Assembly (NCBI RefSeq): GCF_003058055.1
Contig: NZ_QBTZ01000001.1
Coordinates: forward strand, 126,501-190,500
From: Acidovorax sp. 107
Lineage (GTDB): Bacteria > Pseudomonadota > Gammaproteobacteria > Burkholderiales > Burkholderiaceae_C
DNA: 64,000 nt
Direction: 5' to 3'
In this document: positions 60,792-64,000 of the stretch, one piece after another
Position numbering within the stretch: the stretch's first letter is position 1
Layout of the letters: every line of letters begins with the position of its first letter
Program-made: the position numbers and the translations under genes
Notes under the pieces: model-generated
Told to the model about the DNA's origin: nothing
What the model saw: only the letters and a program-made list of their open reading frames with translations
Database searches by the model: none

Positions 60792-62198
60792 CTGCAGGAG
60801 CTTGGCATGGATGCCGCCAAAGCCCCCATTGCTCATGCAAACCACGTGGTCGCCCGGGCGCGCGGCCTGGGTGACCTGGGCCACCAGCGTATCGATGTCC
60901 GGAGCCGTCTGGGCGCGCTGGCCAGGGCCGACGCCCAGCGGTGCCAGCGCCTGCGCAGCATCCCAGTCCAGCCCCGCTGTGTGGCAGAACGCCAGGTCGG
61001 CGGGCTCCAGCGCCCAAGGCAGCTGGCTTTTCATCGCGCCCAGCTTCATGGTGTTGCTGCGGGGCTCGAACACCGCCAGGATGCGTGCGCCAGCGCCTAA
61101 AGTGCGGCGCAGACCGTCCAAGGTGGTGCGCAATGCGGTGGGGTGGTGGGCAAAATCGTCGTACACGGCCACGCCGCCCACGGTGCCGCGCAGCTCCATG
61201 CGCCGCTTGACGTTCTGAAAACTGCTCAGGGCGGCAGCCGCCTGTGCGGGCGCAACGCCCACATGGTGGGCCGCGGCCATGGCTGCCAGCGCATTGAGCT
61301 GGTTGTGCACGCCGGTCAGCGACCATTCCACGCGCGCCACGGTACGTCCCTGGTGCACCACGTCAAACGCCTGCGGGTCGCCCACGGCGTGAAAGTCGCT
61401 GACGGCGGCGCCAAAGCTGGTCACCTCGCTCCAGCAGCCGGTGTGCAGCACTCGGGCCAGGCTTTCTTCCAGGCCATTGACTACCACGCGTCCCGAGGGC
61501 GGCACGGTGCGTACCAGATGGTGAAACTGGCGCTCAATGGCAGCCAGGTCGTCAAAGATGTCTGCGTGGTCGAATTCCAGGTTGTTCAGCACGGCGGTGC
61601 GGGGCCGGTAGTGCACGAACTTGCTGCGCTTGTCGAAGAAGGCAGTGTCGTATTCGTCGGCCTCGATCACGAACAGCGGCGCAGCCCCGAGGGGCGTGGC
61701 GGCGGGCGCGGGGCGCTGTGCAGCGCCCAGGCGTGCGGACACGCCAAAGTTCAGCGGCACCCCGCCGATCAGAAAGCCCGGTTGCTGCCCGGCGGATTCC
61801 AGAATCCACGCCAGCATCGAGGTGGTGGTGGTCTTGCCGTGGGTGCCGGCCACGGCCAGCACGTGGCGGCCTTGCAGCACATGCTCGGCCAGCCATTGGG
61901 GGCCGCTGGTGTAGGGCAGCCCGGCGTCCAGAATGGCTTCCATCAGCGGAAACTTGGGGGAACCGTCGGCCAGCCGTGCACGGCTGACGACGTTGCCCAC
62001 CACGAACATGTCGGGCTGGAGCGCGAGCTGATCGGCCCCGAAACCTTCGATCAGGTCGATGCCCAGCGCCCGGAGCTGGTCGCTCATGGGTGGGTAGACC
62101 CCGGCGTCGCAGCCCGTCACCTTGTGGCCCGCTTCGCGCGCCAAGGCCGCCAGGCCTCCCATGAACGTGCCGCAGATGCCCAGTATGTGTATATGCAT
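60777..62198 (-). CDS. mpl: UDP-N-acetylmuramate:L-alanyl-gamma-D-glutamyl-meso-diaminopimelate ligase
   Basis: A 473-residue Mur ligase that recycles the tripeptide from old peptidoglycan onto UDP-MurNAc. MHIHILGICGTFMGGLAALA at the start, ATP motif AVAGTHGKTTTTSML (about 110), EADEYDTAFFDKRSKF, LNNLEFDHADIFDDL, VYDDFAHHPTALRTTL and FEPRSNTMKLG. The C-terminal LQALQK and stop are coded by a dispersed repeat. ATG 62198; the open frame upstream to 62372 is not supported. Confidence 0.94.
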   Translation of the reverse strand: MHIHILGICGTFMGGLAALAREAGHKVTGCDAGVYPPMSDQLRALGIDLIEGFGADQLALQPDMFVVGNVVSRARLADGSPKFPLMEAILDAGLPYTSGPQWLAEHVLQGRHVLAVAGTHGKTTTTSMLAWILESAGQQPGFLIGGVPLNFGVSARLGAAQRPAPAATPLGAAPLFVIEADEYDTAFFDKRSKFVHYRPRTAVLNNLEFDHADIFDDLAAIERQFHHLVRTVPPSGRVVVNGLEESLARVLHTGCWSEVTSFGAAVSDFHAVGDPQAFDVVHQGRTVARVEWSLTGVHNQLNALAAMAAAHHVGVAPAQAAAALSSFQNVKRRMELRGTVGGVAVYDDFAHHPTALRTTLDGLRRTLGAGARILAVFEPRSNTMKLGAMKSQLPWALEPADLAFCHTAGLDWDAAQALAPLGVGPGQRAQTAPDIDTLVAQVTQAARPGDHVVCMSNGGFGGIHAKLLQALQK

Positions 62199-62403
62199 GG
62201 GCGCAGATTCTAAGGCCGGGGGGTAGGTGTCCTCTTCAAGGCAAAAAGGACGGCTGGTGCCTATTCTGTCTGCCTGAGGTGCTCTCAAAATAATAGTTTC
62301 CCTGCTCGCTGGTTGTCTGGGTTGCCGGCGCTGCCTGGGGTCATCGACCGCTGCGTCACGGCTTCGCGCCACAATGCAGGTTCCTTAGTTTTCCAGCTCT
62401 GCC

Positions 62404-63003
62404 ATGCACACACCTCTGAGCGAAGAAATCGCCCAAACGACGGCCCGCCTGGTGGTGGAGGAGGGGCTGGAGTGGGGCCCTGCCAAGCGCCGGGCGCTGC
62501 GGCAAATGGGCCTGCCGGCCCGTACCCCCCTGCCGGACAACGACTTGGTGGAAGAGGCTGTGCGGGAGTACATCCAGCTCTTTTGCGCCGACACCCAGCC
62601 GCGCGAACTGCGGGCACTGCGCCAGTTGGCCCTGGTGTGGATGGAGTGCATGGCGGCCTTCCGGCCCCATCTGGCGGGAGCGGTGTGGCACGGCACGGCC
62701 ACGCGCCTGTCGGATATTTACCTGCAGTTGTTTTGCGATGACCCCAAATCGGCAGAGATCGCCTTGATCGATCATCATGTGGACTACGAACCGCGCACGG
62801 TCACAGGCTTTCATGGCGAATCGGTGGAGGCCTTGAGCCTTGGCAGTAAATCGCCAGAACTCAACGAAATGATCGGTGTGCATCTGTTGATTTACGACCT
62901 TGACGACCTGCGGGGCGCGCTCAAACCCGACGCCAAAGGCCGCACGCCGCGCGGTGATATCACGGCCGTGCGCCGTTTGCTCCAGGAAACCACGACCCCA
63001 TGA
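62404..63003 (+). CDS. Conserved hypothetical protein upstream of tlpA
   Basis: A 199-residue cytoplasmic protein. Segments: LVVEEGLEWGPAKRRALRQM, DNDLVEEAVREYIQLFCADT, LSDIYLQLFCDDPKSAEIAL, IDHHVDYEPRTVTGFHGESV. Mixed alpha/beta and acidic; the middle resembles small nucleotidyltransferase-like proteins but no catalytic motif is certain. Its stop overlaps the tlpA start (ATGA), indicating coupling. Confidence 0.7.
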   Translation: MHTPLSEEIAQTTARLVVEEGLEWGPAKRRALRQMGLPARTPLPDNDLVEEAVREYIQLFCADTQPRELRALRQLALVWMECMAAFRPHLAGAVWHGTATRLSDIYLQLFCDDPKSAEIALIDHHVDYEPRTVTGFHGESVEALSLGSKSPELNEMIGVHLLIYDLDDLRGALKPDAKGRTPRGDITAVRRLLQETTTP

Positions 63004-63578
63004 TCCAGTCCGCCGAATCTCTCGTCCCTGTGACTTCTGCTGCCGCAGCACCTTCTGCGGCGCGCAGGCGCTTGTTGTATGCCGGGGTGGCCGGGGCCGC
63101 GGCATTGGGTGGGGCGGGTGTTGCATGGTGGAAGTTTCAGCCCCATGCGGTAGAGCCGGGGGCTGAGCAGGCGCTCTGGGGGCTGGAGTTTGAAACGCCT
63201 GCCGGGAGCACTGTGACCATGAAGTCCCTGGCGGGCAAGCCGCTGCTGCTCAATTTCTGGGCCACGTGGTGCCCACCCTGCGTGGAAGAGCTGCCCATGC
63301 TCAACGCCTTCTATCGCGAACAATCTGCCAAAGGCTGGCAAGTGCTGGGTTTGGCGATTGATCAGCCTTCGGCGGTGCGCAAGTTTCTGACCCGCATTCC
63401 GCTCGATTTTCCGGTGGGGCTGGCCGGTTTGGGTGGTACGGATCTGGGGCGGTCGCTGGGCAACCTGACGGGAGGCCTCCCGTTCACGGTGGTCCTGGGC
63501 GGGGAGGGGAAAGTGCTGCATCGTAAAATGGGACAAGTGACAGCCCAGGACTTGCAACTCTGGGCAGGTCTGCGCTGA
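63000..63578 (+). CDS. TlpA-family thiol-disulfide oxidoreductase
   Basis: A 192-residue membrane-anchored periplasmic thioredoxin. After a 22-residue cytoplasmic tail a single span (LLYAGVAGAAALGGAGVAWW) precedes the thioredoxin domain; the active site WCPPC is in LLLNFWATWCPPCVEELPML and the cis-Pro in GGLPFTVVLG. Reducing role in cytochrome maturation or general redox is usual. Coupled to the preceding ORF (ATGA). Confidence 0.87.
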   Translation: MIQSAESLVPVTSAAAAPSAARRRLLYAGVAGAAALGGAGVAWWKFQPHAVEPGAEQALWGLEFETPAGSTVTMKSLAGKPLLLNFWATWCPPCVEELPMLNAFYREQSAKGWQVLGLAIDQPSAVRKFLTRIPLDFPVGLAGLGGTDLGRSLGNLTGGLPFTVVLGGEGKVLHRKMGQVTAQDLQLWAGLR

Positions 63579-63747
63579 GGATGCGGCCCATAAACTTGTG
63601 CGGCATAGAGCTTCTCGGCGCATCTTCTCTTGGTGAGATAGCACTTTTCCATGTCGAAGTTCATGAAAAATGCGCGTGGAAGACTGCGATAGGGTGAAAT
63701 TGGAGTAAATTCGCGCCCTATTCAGTTTTATAGCCGTTGGAGCTTCC

Positions 63748-64000
63748 ATGGATCTGCGAAAACTCAAAACCCTCATCGATCTCGTGTCCGAGTCGAACGT
63801 CTCTGAACTCGAAATTACGGAAGCCGAGGGCAAAGTCCGCATCGTCAAGAGCGGTGGTGCCGTGGTTCAGCAGTATGTGCCGGCCCCCGTGGCCGCCCCT
63901 GTTGCTGCGCCAGCAGCCGCACCCGTGGCGGAATTGCCAGCCCCTCCCGCCGCAGCAGCCCCCGCAGGCCACATCGTCAAGTCGCCCATGGTGGGCACGT
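63748..64000 (+). CDS. accB: Biotin carboxyl carrier protein of acetyl-CoA carboxylase, 3' part outside window
   Basis: First 84 codons of AccB: MDLRKLKTLIDLVSESNVSE with LEITEAEGKVRIVKSG, then the Ala/Pro linker and AGHIVKSPMVGT, the start of the biotinyl domain. The MKM biotin site would follow outside the window. Carries CO2 between biotin carboxylase and the carboxyltransferase in fatty acid synthesis; accC is expected next. 63579-63747 holds its promoter region. Confidence 0.93.
   Translation, partial: MDLRKLKTLIDLVSESNVSELEITEAEGKVRIVKSGGAVVQQYVPAPVAAPVAAPAAAPVAELPAPPAAAAPAGHIVKSPMVGT

Noticed and set aside
62282..62301. Possible ninth intergenic repeat fragment (CTCAAAATAATAG)
   Set aside because: Only about 20 bases resemble the hairpin end of the repeat; the rest does not align.

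Overview
The window is a contiguous stretch of a high-GC betaproteobacterial chromosome. Gene content and order point to Burkholderiales, family Comamonadaceae, most like Acidovorax: a BoxR-controlled benzoyl-CoA epoxidase cluster, a Bug/TctC solute receptor, paired cyanophycin synthetases with a dedicated ABC exporter, the run rnb-tonB-aroE-mtgA, a Lys/Ala-tailed HU protein, and a dispersed approximately 65-bp repeat of a kind I associate with this family. No rRNA, tRNA, IS element, prophage or CRISPR array was recognised.

Layout. (1) 1-9015: aerobic benzoate degradation through CoA thioesters. Leftward are boxR, boxC and boxB (cut by the window edge); rightward are a DUF4863 protein, boxD, benzoate-CoA ligase and an alpha/beta hydrolase. 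TGCA-N6-TGCA-type operators sit on both promoters. (2) 9075-13722: a Crp/Fnr regulator divergent from a Bug receptor, a 3-hydroxyacyl-CoA dehydrogenase and a feruloyl-CoA synthase-like ligase; a perfect 14-bp palindrome lies between them. (3) 13786-24846: HU-like protein, hemolysin III with two unlisted small ORFs, M14 peptidase, hydrolases, SPOR and TerB-like proteins, a thiolase/acyl-CoA ligase pair, a small membrane ORF and an FrnE-type DsbA. (4) 24913-33412: cyanophycin locus, cphA'-cphA-creA leftward and an ABC exporter plus DUF1854 protein rightward. (5) 33413-45541: mixed housekeeping (5'-nucleotidase, gspF, SDR, LLM oxidoreductase, CZB protein, ruvC, cdsA, plsC) and a P450 divergent from an AraC regulator. 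(6) 45569-58908: mtgA-aroE-tonB-rnb (leftward), pglL, a Ser/Thr kinase-HDOD-GAF fusion beside rodA, yegP, tldD. (7) 58909-64000: DAHP synthase behind an apparent transcription attenuator, mpl, tlpA and the start of accB.

Two points stand out. First, the DAHP synthase gene is preceded by an 18-codon ORF carrying six consecutive aromatic codons, an intrinsic terminator, and a competing upstream segment able to pair with the terminator's 5' arm: a complete-looking ribosome-mediated attenuator. Second, a dispersed repeat occurs about nine times; some copies abut or supply the stop codons of genes, and others lie in frame inside aroE and rnb (clear) and gspF and tldD (weaker). Assignments rest on reading motifs by eye; no database search was possible.
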